From Gammaproteobacteria bacterium (GTDB lineage Bacteria > Pseudomonadota > Gammaproteobacteria > Steroidobacterales > Rariloculaceae), in contig JAJDWR010000011.1 of assembly GCA_022825505.1 (NCBI GenBank), positions 59,625 through 123,624 of the forward strand: a stretch of DNA of 64,000 nucleotides, in the 5' to 3' direction. Below the pieces are notes generated by a model. It saw nothing but the letters and a program-made list of their open reading frames with translations. It was not told the origin of the DNA and did not search any database. Below are positions 16,343 through 25,000 of this stretch, piece after piece; positions within the stretch are counted from its first letter, which is position 1; each line of letters starts with the position of its first letter. The position numbers and the translations under genes were made by a program.

Positions 16343-17248
16343 ATGAAAAAATTGCTGAGGGATCCGCTGCTTCACTTCGTGGTACTGGGCCTCGGCCTGT
16401 TCCTGCTCTATCAACTCACAGGCCAACAGGCCGACGACGACGAAATCCTCATCGACCGGGATGCCTTGCTGCGTCACCTGCAGTATCAGTCCGTGGCCTT
16501 CGACCGGGCTCAGTTCGAACTGTTCCTCGACGACATGTCCGCGCGCGAAACGGCGGAATTGATCGTGGAAGCCGCCCGGGAGGAAATCCTCTACCGGGAA
16601 GCGCTGGCCATGGGGCTGGACCGGGACGACTACATCATTCGCAGCCGGCTCGTGCAGAAGCTCCGGTACCTGGCGGAAGGCTTCGCCAGCGACGCGGTCG
16701 GTGTGAGCGACGAGGACGTTCAAGCGTATTTCGAAGCCAATCGCGACAATTACGAACTCGATCCCTACATTACGCTGACCCACGTGTTCTTCAATGCCGA
16801 ACGCCGCGGATGGGATGAGGCGCGTGCGCTGGCCGAGGCCAAGCTCCAGGAACTGAACGAGGGACCCGTACCGTTCGAGGAGAGTTCCGCCCATGGCGAC
16901 CGGTTCCCGTACTTCGTGAACTACATCGAGCGGCCGCCGCAACTCGTCGCAAGCCACTTTGGGGGCGGCATGACCGAGGCGCTGTTTCAGCTCCCGGTCG
17001 ACGCGACCTCGTGGCGGGGACCGTACGAGTCCCGGTTCGGAACGCACCTGGTGCTGGTTACAAATCAGCAACCGGAACGCATGCCGGACTTCGACGAGGT
17101 CAGGGACCGTGTGGCGGCCGACGCCCAGGCAGCGCGCGACCGGGCACTGACGGACGCGGCCATCGATGAAATCGTGGCACGCTACACTATAGTCATCGGC
17201 GCCGATTTGCAGAACGCCGACGACGGGACCGGGGCCGCGCCGGAATGA
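16343..17248 (+). CDS. Membrane-anchored parvulin-type peptidyl-prolyl cis-trans isomerase
   Basis: 301 residues. An N-terminal transmembrane anchor (LLHFVVLGLGLFLLYQL) is followed by a SurA/PpiD-like helical region and a PpiC-type domain around residues 130-260 (DPYITLTHVFFNAERRGW, then PYESRFGTHLVLVTNQQPE). It would face the periplasm and assist protein folding. The ATG at 16343 begins the anchor; the upstream in-frame sequence is not conserved. The stop overlaps the start of the hupE-like gene (ATGA). Confidence 0.85.
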   Translation: MKKLLRDPLLHFVVLGLGLFLLYQLTGQQADDDEILIDRDALLRHLQYQSVAFDRAQFELFLDDMSARETAELIVEAAREEILYREALAMGLDRDDYIIRSRLVQKLRYLAEGFASDAVGVSDEDVQAYFEANRDNYELDPYITLTHVFFNAERRGWDEARALAEAKLQELNEGPVPFEESSAHGDRFPYFVNYIERPPQLVASHFGGGMTEALFQLPVDATSWRGPYESRFGTHLVLVTNQQPERMPDFDEVRDRVAADAQAARDRALTDAAIDEIVARYTIVIGADLQNADDGTGAAPE

Positions 17249-18390
17249 GGCGGCCTGCCCCACTCGCCGATTCAACGTGGCCTGCCGCATTCGCCGGTTT
17301 GTGGCGGCCTGCCCCAATCGCCCGTTTGAGTCGGCCTGTCGCACTTGACGATTTGAGGTGGCCTGCCGCGCTTGACGTTCTGAGGCGGGCACCGCTCGTT
17401 CTGGGCCTTTGGCTCGCCTTCGCCGCCACCGCACTCGGCCACGATCTGCGCCCGATCTTCATTGACATATCCCAGACGTCGGAGACCGATGCCACGCTGC
17501 GTTGGAAGGTCCCATCCACGGTATCGCGAGCTCAGCTCCCGGCGATCACGCTGTCGGAGGCGTGCACGGCGGAATCCGAACTCCGTGTCGTTCTCAGGGC
17601 CGACTCCTACCAGGGCGAGCAATCGTACCGGTGCGCCACGGCCCTGGCCGGAGCCACCGTTTCGCTGGGCTTTCCCGCAACCAACCCATCGCTGACCACC
17701 ATCGTTCGGGTACTGACCCACGACGGCCTGCTGCTCTCGGGACTGCTGCCCCCCGACGAAACCGCCTGGGTGATCCCCGAAGCACCCGAGCGCTGGGAGG
17801 TCGCCGCGAATTACACCGAACTTGGCATCGAACACATCGCCGTCGGCTGGGACCACCTGCTGTTCGTGGCGCTTATGGTTCTGCTGGCCCGCAGCCCCCG
17901 GCGCACCCTGATCATGGTCACCGGCTTCACCGTGTCCCACTCCCTGACACTGGCGCTGTCCACCCTGGACCTGGTGTCGCTACCCATCCCGGTGGTGGAG
18001 ACCGCCATCGCGCTCAGCATCGTATTCCTCGCCGCGGAAATCGCCCGCGGCAACCGGCAGACCCTGACGCACCGCTTCCCCCTGCTGGCGACCGGCCTGT
18101 TCGGCCTCCTCCACGGCTTCGGGTTCGCCTCGGTCCTGCGCGAAGTGGGCCTGCCGCCCACCGAACTGCCCACCGCCCTGCTGTTCTTCAACGTGGGCGT
18201 GGAAATCGGCCAGATCGTATTCGTGGTGGTGATCTACGCCGCCGGCCTCGGTTGGCAGGCGGCAATGCGCCGCTCGCGTTTCGGTCGCCGCGGGTTCATG
18301 GTTGAGGGCTCCCCCGCTGCCACGGCAACCGCCTACGCGGTGGGAGCCATCGCCAGCTTCTGGACGATCGAGAGGTTGCTGGCGATCTGA
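17245..18390 (+). CDS. HupE/UreJ-family membrane protein with a repeat-derived N-terminal extension
   Basis: 381 residues. The C-terminal half (from about residue 195) has HIAVGWDHLLFVALMVLL, TGFTVSHSLTLALSTL and FGLLHGFGFASVL, which are HupE/UreJ_2 signatures linked to metal (nickel/cobalt) uptake. The N-terminal half is a periplasmic domain after the secretion signal APLVLGLWLAFAATALGHD. Before that signal, residues 3-47 are five 9-residue repeats encoded by a 27-bp minisatellite. The ATG coupled to the parvulin stop is taken as the start, but initiation at an internal TTG or CTG nearer the signal peptide is possible. Confidence 0.82.
   Translation: MRRPAPLADSTWPAAFAGLWRPAPIARLSRPVALDDLRWPAALDVLRRAPLVLGLWLAFAATALGHDLRPIFIDISQTSETDATLRWKVPSTVSRAQLPAITLSEACTAESELRVVLRADSYQGEQSYRCATALAGATVSLGFPATNPSLTTIVRVLTHDGLLLSGLLPPDETAWVIPEAPERWEVAANYTELGIEHIAVGWDHLLFVALMVLLARSPRRTLIMVTGFTVSHSLTLALSTLDLVSLPIPVVETAIALSIVFLAAEIARGNRQTLTHRFPLLATGLFGLLHGFGFASVLREVGLPPTELPTALLFFNVGVEIGQIVFVVVIYAAGLGWQAAMRRSRFGRRGFMVEGSPAATATAYAVGAIASFWTIERLLAI
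17252..17386 (+). repeat. 27-bp minisatellite, five copies, in 5' end of hupE-like gene
   Basis: Five contiguous degenerate 27-bp units begin GGCCTGCC or GGCCTGTC at 17252, 17279, 17306, 17333 and 17360. Each encodes nine residues of the form (R/W)-P-(A/V)-x-hydrophobic-x-x-x-x. No spacer separates them, so it is not a CRISPR. It lies just inside the coding start and before the signal peptide. Confidence 0.9.
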
Positions 18391-18499
18391 TAAGGGAAAA
18401 ATCGTTCGACGGTTTCGACGTGATTCGGTTGTGGAGAACGCAGCGTCGTCTTCCGCCATTACGGGGACATGGAAGATGAATTGCGACTGATGGATCCGG

Positions 18500-18793
18500 T
18501 CAGCCGTCCGTCCCGGTTCTGTGCCGGTCCGGATCGGAATCCGGGTCGGGCGGGTCCACGCGTAGCCGGAAAAACGTTTCCACTGTGGCCCTGAGGGCAG
18601 CCAGCCCCTGTTCGACCTGACCCAGCCGATCACTCAGCCTGTCAAGCCGATCATTCAGCTTGTCGATGCGCCCGCTTTGTTCCTTGATATCCTGGCGCAA
18701 CTGGTCGCCCATAGCCTTGATATCCTGGCGCAGCCAGGCAAACAGGCCGATGATGAGTGCGGCCAGCGCGATGAAAGATGCCCACTCGTTCAT
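18500..18793 (-). CDS. Small membrane-anchored coiled-coil protein
   Basis: 97 residues: an N-terminal transmembrane helix (FIALAALIIGLFAWL), then a coiled coil with repeated QLRQDIK and DRLDRLSDRLGQ patterns, then a Pro/Asp-rich tail. Function unknown; similar short proteins are common near mobile or accessory genes. The start overlaps the stop of the upstream gene (ATGA), so it is the last of a three-gene operon. Confidence 0.65.
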   Translation of the reverse strand: MNEWASFIALAALIIGLFAWLRQDIKAMGDQLRQDIKEQSGRIDKLNDRLDRLSDRLGQVEQGLAALRATVETFFRLRVDPPDPDSDPDRHRTGTDG

Positions 18794-19197
18794 GATCGCA
18801 GTATAGCAGTCCCGATCTGTTGCCTTTCGCTATTGATTACGTACTCGGCCTGATAACACCACTGCAAGTAGCGAAATCGATAGTCGGTTCTGATACCCAA
18901 CTCAGCTTCAATTGCCGCACTGGCAGCTTCCGCACGACTTGCGGCCGTGTACACACTTCCAGACCAGAAAGAGCCGCAGAAAAGGAGGACAAACAGGCCC
19001 GCAATGATCGTGGACTTGTCCTCGATACGGCCGAATTGAGAGACAAAAATAGCACCCATGGAGGTAATGATCACGGGAACGATGGCACCAACTACGATGG
19101 AATCGTAGCTGGTTTCAGCCGTCAGCGACCCGGATAGCCACCCGACGGCTGCCGCAGCGACAAGGGCAATTGCCGCCGAAAGCGCCTTAATCTTCAA
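18790..19197 (-). CDS. Hypothetical membrane protein
   Basis: 135 residues with three hydrophobic segments (ALSAAIALVAAAAVGWLSG, IVVGAIVPVIITSMGAIFV, IIAGLFVLLFCGSFWSGSV) and a C-terminal part with one Cys (RYLQWCYQAEYV). No family recognised. The apparent start is TTG at 19197, overlapping the upstream stop by four bases. It has lower GC content than the surrounding core genes and is part of a three-gene operon of unknowns. Confidence 0.6.
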   Translation of the reverse strand: MKIKALSAAIALVAAAAVGWLSGSLTAETSYDSIVVGAIVPVIITSMGAIFVSQFGRIEDKSTIIAGLFVLLFCGSFWSGSVYTAASRAEAASAAIEAELGIRTDYRFRYLQWCYQAEYVINSERQQIGTAILRS

Positions 19198-19517
19198 TTT
19201 GCCTGGCGCTGCGACTCGGCTAAACGCAAATATGCCTGGAACCGCTCAGCGGCGGAAGGGGTCCAGATTCTGGCGCCAATAGTACCAACTGTAGCCGCAT
19301 CAGAATTATCCCCGTTCTCTTTTTCAACTTTCGTTAACAGTCCCTGAAAAGGATTGGCACTGGAAGGAGGAGTGGAAACATGGACAAAACATTCTGCTGC
19401 GGGCCTTTCACCCGCATCAACGCACTTTCTGAACTCAGCAGTCTCGTCACTTGCCCATGCTGAAGAATTGAGCAGCACAATTAAGCATAGTGAAAAACCT
19501 GCATAAATCCGCGACAT
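19194..19517 (-). CDS. Hypothetical exported protein
   Basis: 107 residues with a signal peptide (MSRIYAGFSLCLIVLLNSSAWA). The mature part has two Cys (FRKCVDAGERPAAECFVHVS) that may form a disulfide. No family recognised. The ATG at 19517 is preferred to a GTG nine bases upstream because GAGGTGG then lies at a normal distance. First gene of a leftward operon of three short unknowns. Confidence 0.6.
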   Translation of the reverse strand: MSRIYAGFSLCLIVLLNSSAWASDETAEFRKCVDAGERPAAECFVHVSTPPSSANPFQGLLTKVEKENGDNSDAATVGTIGARIWTPSAAERFQAYLRLAESQRQAN

Positions 19518-20204
19518 AATGACCACCTCGTCACGTTAAGAAATTAGTGTATTTTGGGCGAAGCCGGAAATCAAGCTATCAGGTACGTAATGTAACTCAT
19601 TGATTAATAGTGCATTTATTTCGCTAGATAGTACATTGGCAATCAGGCATTTCCGTTACGATACGGTGCAACTCCTAGACTCGTTAGTACGCTGAACAAG
19701 CTCTCTTCCACTTCAGAGCCGATTGGAGGGCACGAGCGTAATCGTTCAAACTTTCCACTCGTCTTGCAGATACGACCTTGCCATTACGAGCAGGTGGGGA
19801 TCGGTCCAATCGCGCATGACGGGATTGTAGGAGGGCTCGAAGTGATTTTCGATAACAGAAACTGGCGGAAACGACCGGAAACGGACACCAGGACGGTATC
19901 CAACAGCACAAACGTGGGCGCGGCCTCAATCGATAGACGGGGGGTCGCTGTTACGGGCAACCGTAAATTTCCCATTTGTGGCAACGCAACACTGCACACA
20001 TGGCGGTTTGGCGATCGGCGCCAGCTATCCCCGATTACGCACCAATACCAACGTCAGCGGAAAACCCTCAAGCCCGCTCCGGAACGAAAGAAGGATCGCG
20101 CTTGGCACCGAAACAGGCGAGCAAAAGTCGGCGGGAGCAATCAACCGGTTGGGACGTGACATAATTCACCATCTTCAGAACCACCGCACTCGCGACGGGG
20201 AGAA
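19518..20204. other. 687-bp region without a supported gene
   Basis: The stretch next to the hypothetical operon (about 19540-19680) is clearly A+T-richer than the window and probably holds the operon promoter. Several short frames exist on both strands between 19684 and 20208, but none has a recognisable domain, a convincing ribosome site or typical codon use. It may contain decayed coding DNA. No RNA gene was recognised. Confidence 0.5.
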
Positions 20205-20933
20205 TTGAACTTGGCGCTTCGCATCTACCAACCCACAGATCAGGCCACCGGTCCCAAGGTCCTGATCGATACCGGCAAGGGGTTCTTGTTCAGTGCAACG
20301 GCAATCCGAGCGGCGAGCCTAGCGGAGGTTCACTGGATACGGCTATACCCGGACGACGACGATCGGGTGATTGTGTTCGAGCCGGTGCCGGGCGTGGACA
20401 AGCCACTCTATGGCCTCAAATTGGGACAATCTTCCCGCGGCAGCCGGCGGCTCACCGGCAAGGGCATCATCAATCAGACACCCTGGATAAGGGCAGTCTC
20501 CATGCTGCCGGATACGGCGGACCGGAAGTTCGACCTCAAGCCCTACCACGGACCGCTGCCAGAAGTGGCCGGCTGCGGCCAGAACAGAACGGCATGGTAC
20601 ATCCGACTGATGCCTGCGTTCGAGGAGACGATCGCCGTTGCCGAGATCAGGGCTTTGTCGTCCAACGTGAAGGGCACATACCGGTATCTGGGCGGCGACG
20701 ACGGCCGGGAAGTCGTGTATATCGGCAAGGGCCGCATTAAAGACCGTTACCGCCAAGAGACTGTTAGGACGAACTAGGCGATACATCGCATCGAGTACTC
20801 CGTGATCGAGGACGATAGGCAGGCCCTGGAATGGGAGCGATGGTGGATCGAACGTTATAAGGCGCAAAATAACGGTCGCCGTCCCAGATACAATTTGGTG
20901 GACGGTCACACGTCTTCCAGGTCATCGACCTGA
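20205..20933 (+). pseudogene. GIY-YIG nuclease-domain protein interrupted by an in-frame amber codon
   Basis: The frame starts at TTG 20205 (GGGGAG just upstream) and meets TAG at 20775-20777 after 190 codons, then stays open in the same frame to TGA at 20931-20933. Before the TAG come an uncharacterised N-terminal domain and the first half of a GIY-YIG domain (GTYRYLGG, VVYIGKGRIKDRY). After it come EYSVIEDDRQALEWERWWIE and PRYNLVDG, the expected second half with the Glu and terminal Asn. A single nonsense change therefore removes catalytic residues. It may be a recent pseudogene; a sequencing error is possible. Confidence 0.75.
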
Positions 20934-21200
20934 ATCACTCTGGTTGTATTGGGGGTTCTGACCGTGACGCCGACCGCATTACTTCGGAGCCAACGCTCGA
21001 GTCTATGGCGTTAATGCGAGCTCGCCGTGGAGGAGAAGTCTGGCGGTTTGAGCCTCGGGCCGTGCGGAAGAAGTTCGAGTTCCACACCGCCAATGGAGTC
21101 AAAACACTGGAGGGTGAATTCCATCAAATTTCGAGGCCGGGACTTTCCGTCGATTGCGATGCAATCGCCAACGGTACCCGCAAAAAACGCACCAGCAACC

Positions 21201-21620
21201 TCAGCGAAAGTACTCCCGACTCACCACAAACAACCCCACCAGCGGCGGAACCGCCATCACGAGGTGCTGGATTTCGGCATTCAGGCTTGGTGCGGCGAGT
21301 TCGGCCATGAAGGGTGTGCCAGCCCAGAACGGCGCGTAGAACCCCAGCAGCAACACGAGCATGGTCCACCAGATCACCGGCGCCCGGAGTCGAACAGGCA
21401 CCCACAGCAGCATCAGGACGCCTATCATGGCGCCGAAGTCTCCGAATACTTCGCGGAAGAAGTGGTGCCAGCTATGCGATCGTGCGAGAGGGGACTCCGG
21501 GGTCAGCAGAAACAGGTCGCTGCCGATATGCCCCCAGGTGAACATCACACTGCGCAGCCCCACCACGAAGCCAAAAATCACCAATGCTCGGCCGATGTTC
21601 ATGCGGTTGATGTATTCCAT
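21201..21620 (-). CDS. Hypothetical four-helix membrane protein
   Basis: 139 residues with four hydrophobic segments: ALVIFGFVVGLRSVMFTWG, FGAMIGVLMLLWVPVRL, VIWWTMLVLLLGFYAPFWAG and HLVMAVPPLVGLFVV. A His-rich loop (SHSWHHFFRE) follows the first. No family recognised. The ATG at 21620 starts MEYINRMNIGRAL; the frame further upstream is Arg/Ser-rich and not convincing. Unlinked to the exporter operon downstream, which runs the other way. Confidence 0.62.
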   Translation of the reverse strand: MEYINRMNIGRALVIFGFVVGLRSVMFTWGHIGSDLFLLTPESPLARSHSWHHFFREVFGDFGAMIGVLMLLWVPVRLRAPVIWWTMLVLLLGFYAPFWAGTPFMAELAAPSLNAEIQHLVMAVPPLVGLFVVSREYFR

Positions 21621-21836
21621 GGATGCGTCCCTGAACTCGCTTCGACCTGCCGAGTGTACCAGCACTCCAACGCTGGGCAACGCGCTCCGCTCTGCGACAC
21701 GCGCTTTGTGACAGCGTTTCAAAAGCGCGTTCCGCGACCAGTGAGTTCCATCGCCGCCCTTGTGGGTATCGGCGGCTTACCTTAACCTGCGGAGCAAGTC
21801 GGCAACGGGTTGATTGGCGGTATCCGGGTAGCGCGC

Positions 21837-22844
21837 ATGAGTTCTTGTGTTTCCATACCGCCTCGTCCGCACGACCCCACGAACCATTTCGCATTGGTTT
21901 GCGTATTGGCGGCGGCAATGACGGCGGGCTGCGACAACACCGACTCGCCCCTGCCCGCCGTAGGCACGCTGGAGCGCGACCGGATCGAACTTGTGGCCGA
22001 AGCCAACGAACCCATCGTGGAAATCGCGGTCGAGGAAGGCCAGGCCATCGAGCAGGGCCAGCTTGTGCTGAGGCTGGACAACGCATTTCACGAGGCCCGG
22101 CTCGCGGCCTCCGTCGCTGCCCTGGAGAGAGCGCAGCAGCGCCTGGCCGAATTGGTTCGCGGACCGCGCTCCGAACGCATTATCGAAGCGGAAGCCCGTG
22201 TCGAGGGTGCCCGGGAGAATCTCGACGCCCAGCGCCGCGAGCACGACCGGGTGCAGGCGCTGGTGGATGACGGCTTGCTCAGCCCCTCGATGCTCGACAC
22301 CGCGTTTGCGCGCCGCGAGTTGGCGGAAGCCGACTTCGAGGGCGCGGAAGCCCGGCTGCAGGAATACCTGGAAGGCACGACGCCCGAAGAGTTGGCCCAG
22401 GCAAGGGCCGCGGTGGATGAAGCCACCGCCACCATCAACGCGCTGCGCATCACGGTTTCGCGGCTTGACGTGCACGCGCCCACGTCCGGCACCGTGGAGG
22501 TGCTGCCCTACGAGCCCGGAGAACGGCCCGCCGCCGGCGCCGTGGTGGCCACTCTGCTGGTCGATGCCGCACCCTATGCGCGAATCTATGTGCCCGAGCC
22601 GGTTCGTGCCCGGGTGACACTGGGACTGGCAGCGGTGGTGCGGACGGACGGCATTGACACCGAATTCGCGGGCACGGTGCGCTTCGTTTCGTCGGAGGCC
22701 GCCTTCACGCCCTATTTCGCTCTCACGCAGCGGGATCGCAGCCGTCTCAGCTACCTCGCGGAAGTGACGCTGACGGGTGAGGCGGCAACCAGCCTGCCCA
22801 CCGGGATCCCGGTGGAAGTGGATTTCCCGACGCTTCGGGAGTGA
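21837..22844 (+). CDS. HlyD-family periplasmic adaptor lipoprotein
   Basis: 335-residue membrane-fusion protein. A lipobox-like signal (LAAAMTAGC) suggests lipid anchoring. The barrel-sandwich halves are around residues 50-85 (VEIAVEEGQAIEQGQLVLRL) and 220-255 (HAPTSGTVEVLPYEPGERPA), separated by a long coiled-coil hairpin rich in Ala, Arg and Glu. With the next two genes it forms a YbhG/F/S-like exporter that would pair with a TolC-type outer-membrane channel not found here. The ATG at 21837 is chosen to start the signal peptide. Substrate unknown. Confidence 0.86.
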   Translation: MSSCVSIPPRPHDPTNHFALVCVLAAAMTAGCDNTDSPLPAVGTLERDRIELVAEANEPIVEIAVEEGQAIEQGQLVLRLDNAFHEARLAASVAALERAQQRLAELVRGPRSERIIEAEARVEGARENLDAQRREHDRVQALVDDGLLSPSMLDTAFARRELAEADFEGAEARLQEYLEGTTPEELAQARAAVDEATATINALRITVSRLDVHAPTSGTVEVLPYEPGERPAAGAVVATLLVDAAPYARIYVPEPVRARVTLGLAAVVRTDGIDTEFAGTVRFVSSEAAFTPYFALTQRDRSRLSYLAEVTLTGEAATSLPTGIPVEVDFPTLRE

Positions 22845-22847
22845 CGC

Positions 22848-22907
22848 GTGGGGCTGCGCGACTGGCCGATGGCGCTGGCGAAGCACCGAATGGCGCCGCA
22901 GGAGTGA
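22848..22907 (+). other. Possible 19-codon leader ORF in a duplicated start region
   Basis: GTG at 22848 opens a 19-codon frame ending TGA at 22905-22907. The bases around its start, GGAGTGACGCGTGGGG (22838-22853), are nearly repeated at 22901-22916 around the GTG start of the ATPase. The small frame may be a duplication by-product with no function, or a coupling device between adaptor and ATPase. Only the repeat is directly evident. Confidence 0.35.
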
Positions 22908-22910
22908 CGT

Positions 22911-23843
22911 GTGGGGGCCTCCGCCGCCATCGTGACGCAAAACCTCAGCCGCCGGTTCGGTACGGTTCTGGCGGTGGACGATCTGCACCTGCAGGTTCCG
23001 GAGGCCCAGATCTACGGCTTCCTCGGTCCGAACGGCTCGGGCAAATCCACCACGTTCCGAATGCTCTGCGGCTTGCTCAAGCCCACGGCGGGCGAGGTCG
23101 ACGTGCTGGGGCACCGCTTGCCCGCGGACGCGGAGCGCATTCGCAGCCTCATCGGGTACATGACCCAGCAGTTCTCCCTGTACCGGGACCTGACGGTGCT
23201 GGAGAACCTGCAGTTCATTGCCCAGATCCAGGGACTGTCGAGGCGCGAGCGCCGCGATCGGGTCCGTCACAGCCTCAGGGCCTACCGTCTCGAGCGCTAC
23301 CGCAAGCGCCGCGCGGAACACCTGAGCGGCGGCGAGCGCCAGCGCCTGGCCCTGGCTGCCGCCCTGCTCCACCGCCCGCCGCTGCTGCTGCTGGACGAAC
23401 CCACCAGCGCCGTGGACCCGCAGACCCGCCGCGATTTCTGGGACGCGCTGTTCGAACTCATCAACCAGGGAACGACCATCCTGGTATCGACCCACTACAT
23501 GGACGAGGCCGAGCGATGCCACCGGTTGGCCATCCTTGACCGTGGCAGCCTGGTCGCTGAGGGCGAACCGCTCGAGTTGATCGGAAACATCGACGCCACC
23601 GTCATCGAGATCACCGGAGCGGACCTCAAGTCGCTGCGCGAGACCCTCTCCGGCCTGCGCGGAGTCTGGAATCTCACGCAACTCGGCAGCCGCCTGCACG
23701 CGCTGCTGGATCCGGGGACGGAGCGTCCCGTCGAACTGGTCCAGGGGGCGCTCGCGAACGCCGGGCTGCAAGCAAACGTCTCTATAGCCGAAGCCGGTTT
23801 GGAAGACGTCTTCGTGGCCGCAACCGGCAAGAGACCTTCGTGA
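22911..23843 (+). CDS. ABC transporter ATP-binding protein
   Basis: 310-residue ATPase. Walker A GPNGSGKSTT near residue 44, Q-loop MTQQFSLYRDLTV, signature LSGGERQRLALAAALL, Walker B LLLLDEPTSAVDP and switch His in STHYMDEAERC are complete. It resembles drug-efflux ATPases of the YbhF/CcmA type, and the C-terminal 80 residues form the accessory domain. It starts with GTG at 22911. The stop overlaps the permease start (GTGA). Confidence 0.94.
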   Translation: MGASAAIVTQNLSRRFGTVLAVDDLHLQVPEAQIYGFLGPNGSGKSTTFRMLCGLLKPTAGEVDVLGHRLPADAERIRSLIGYMTQQFSLYRDLTVLENLQFIAQIQGLSRRERRDRVRHSLRAYRLERYRKRRAEHLSGGERQRLALAAALLHRPPLLLLDEPTSAVDPQTRRDFWDALFELINQGTTILVSTHYMDEAERCHRLAILDRGSLVAEGEPLELIGNIDATVIEITGADLKSLRETLSGLRGVWNLTQLGSRLHALLDPGTERPVELVQGALANAGLQANVSIAEAGLEDVFVAATGKRPS

Positions 23844-24967
23844 ACGGCATTCGAAGAATGTGGGCCGTTGCGCTGAAGGAGTTCAGGCAACTCGCACGCG
23901 ACCGCCTGACCTTTGCCATGGTCATCGGCATCCCGCTGATACTGATCACGCTGTTCGGCTACGCGATCAACATGGATGTGCGCAACCTGCGCGCCGGAAT
24001 CGCGGACCAGGCCGGCACCCAGACGTCGCGGCGGCTGGTTGCCGACCTGACGGCGACGCAGGTGATCGCCCCGGTGCGGCAGGCGGCCACCGCGGAGGAA
24101 CTCGAGCGGATGCTGCTCGGCAACGAAATCGTCGTCGGTGTGTTCATCCCGCGGGACTTCGAGCGCCGTCTGCAGGACCCCAACAGGGAAGCGGCCCAGT
24201 TGCTGGTGGATGCCACCGATCCGCTCATCCCCGGGATCGTCTCCGCGATCGCGGACATGCCCTTTGCGTTGCGAGAGCATGGCGCCTCATCGCGTCTGAT
24301 CCCGCGAACCGGCCGCAGCCAGCAAGGCAGCCTCTTTTCCATGCGCCAGTACTACAACCCGGAGGGACGTTCCGCGGTGATGATCGTGCCAGGAACCATC
24401 GGCGTCATTCTCACCTTCACCATGGTGCTGTTCACCTCCATCGCCATCGTCCGCGAGCGCGAACGGGGCAACCTGGAACTGCTCATCACCACTCCGGTCC
24501 GCAGCATCGAGCTGATGCTCGGGAAGATCATTCCCTACATCTTCATCGGCCTGCTGCAGGTGAGCCTGATTCTCTCCGCCGCGGTTTTCCTGTTCGACGT
24601 ACCGTTGCGCGGTACGCTGCTGGACCTTTACGTGGCCTCGCTGGCCTACGTTGTTGCCGTACTGGGATTCGGACTGCTCATTTCCACGATCGCCAAGGTG
24701 CAGTTCCAGGCGTTCCAGTTGACGTTCTTCCTGTTGCTGCCGTCGATCCTGTTGTCGGGATTCATCTTCCCGTTCGACGGCATGCCCCTGCCGGCGCAAT
24801 ACTTCGCCCAGGCATTGCCGTTGACGCACTTCGTCGTACTGGTGCGCGGCATTCTGCTCAAGGGCGCAGAGCTTGCCGACCTGCTGTTGCCGCTGCAGAA
24901 GCTCGGCATCCTCTTCGTAATCTCGATGACGCTGGCCATGATCCGCTTCCGCAAGCGGCTGGACTGA
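23840..24967 (+). CDS. ABC-2 type permease
   Basis: 375-residue permease with one N-terminal transmembrane helix (FAMVIGIPLILITLFGYAI), a large periplasmic domain of about 150 residues and five C-terminal helices. VRERERGNLELLITTPVRSIEL is the typical cytoplasmic signature of YhhJ/YbhR-like proteins. Only one permease is encoded, so the pore would be a homodimer or need a second subunit from elsewhere. Coupled to the ATPase by a GTGA overlap. With the HlyD-type adaptor the set is probably a multidrug or toxic-compound exporter. Confidence 0.92.
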   Translation: MNGIRRMWAVALKEFRQLARDRLTFAMVIGIPLILITLFGYAINMDVRNLRAGIADQAGTQTSRRLVADLTATQVIAPVRQAATAEELERMLLGNEIVVGVFIPRDFERRLQDPNREAAQLLVDATDPLIPGIVSAIADMPFALREHGASSRLIPRTGRSQQGSLFSMRQYYNPEGRSAVMIVPGTIGVILTFTMVLFTSIAIVRERERGNLELLITTPVRSIELMLGKIIPYIFIGLLQVSLILSAAVFLFDVPLRGTLLDLYVASLAYVVAVLGFGLLISTIAKVQFQAFQLTFFLLLPSILLSGFIFPFDGMPLPAQYFAQALPLTHFVVLVRGILLKGAELADLLLPLQKLGILFVISMTLAMIRFRKRLD

Positions 24968-25000
24968 CATCAGCGCGGCGCACCCGTAACGGGACGGCGT

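Noticed and set aside
17252..17386. Repeat array in hupE as a CRISPR
   Set aside because: Units are contiguous with no spacers, keep the coding frame, and there are no cas genes.
15857..17434. 525-codon open frame on the minus strand opposite the parvulin gene
   Set aside because: Shadow frame; the opposite strand has a signal anchor and a PpiC domain.
19684..20208. Several short overlapping frames in the gap before the GIY-YIG gene
   Set aside because: None has a recognisable domain, consistent codon use or a ribosome site.
20775..20777. TAG in the GIY-YIG gene as pyrrolysine or other recoding
   Set aside because: Pyrrolysine is essentially confined to methyltransferases in archaea and a few bacteria; the context shows no recoding signal. 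A nonsense mutation is simpler.
21777..23771. 664-codon open frame on the minus strand across the exporter operon
   Set aside because: Antisense shadow of the HlyD and ABC genes; low-complexity composition and no domain.
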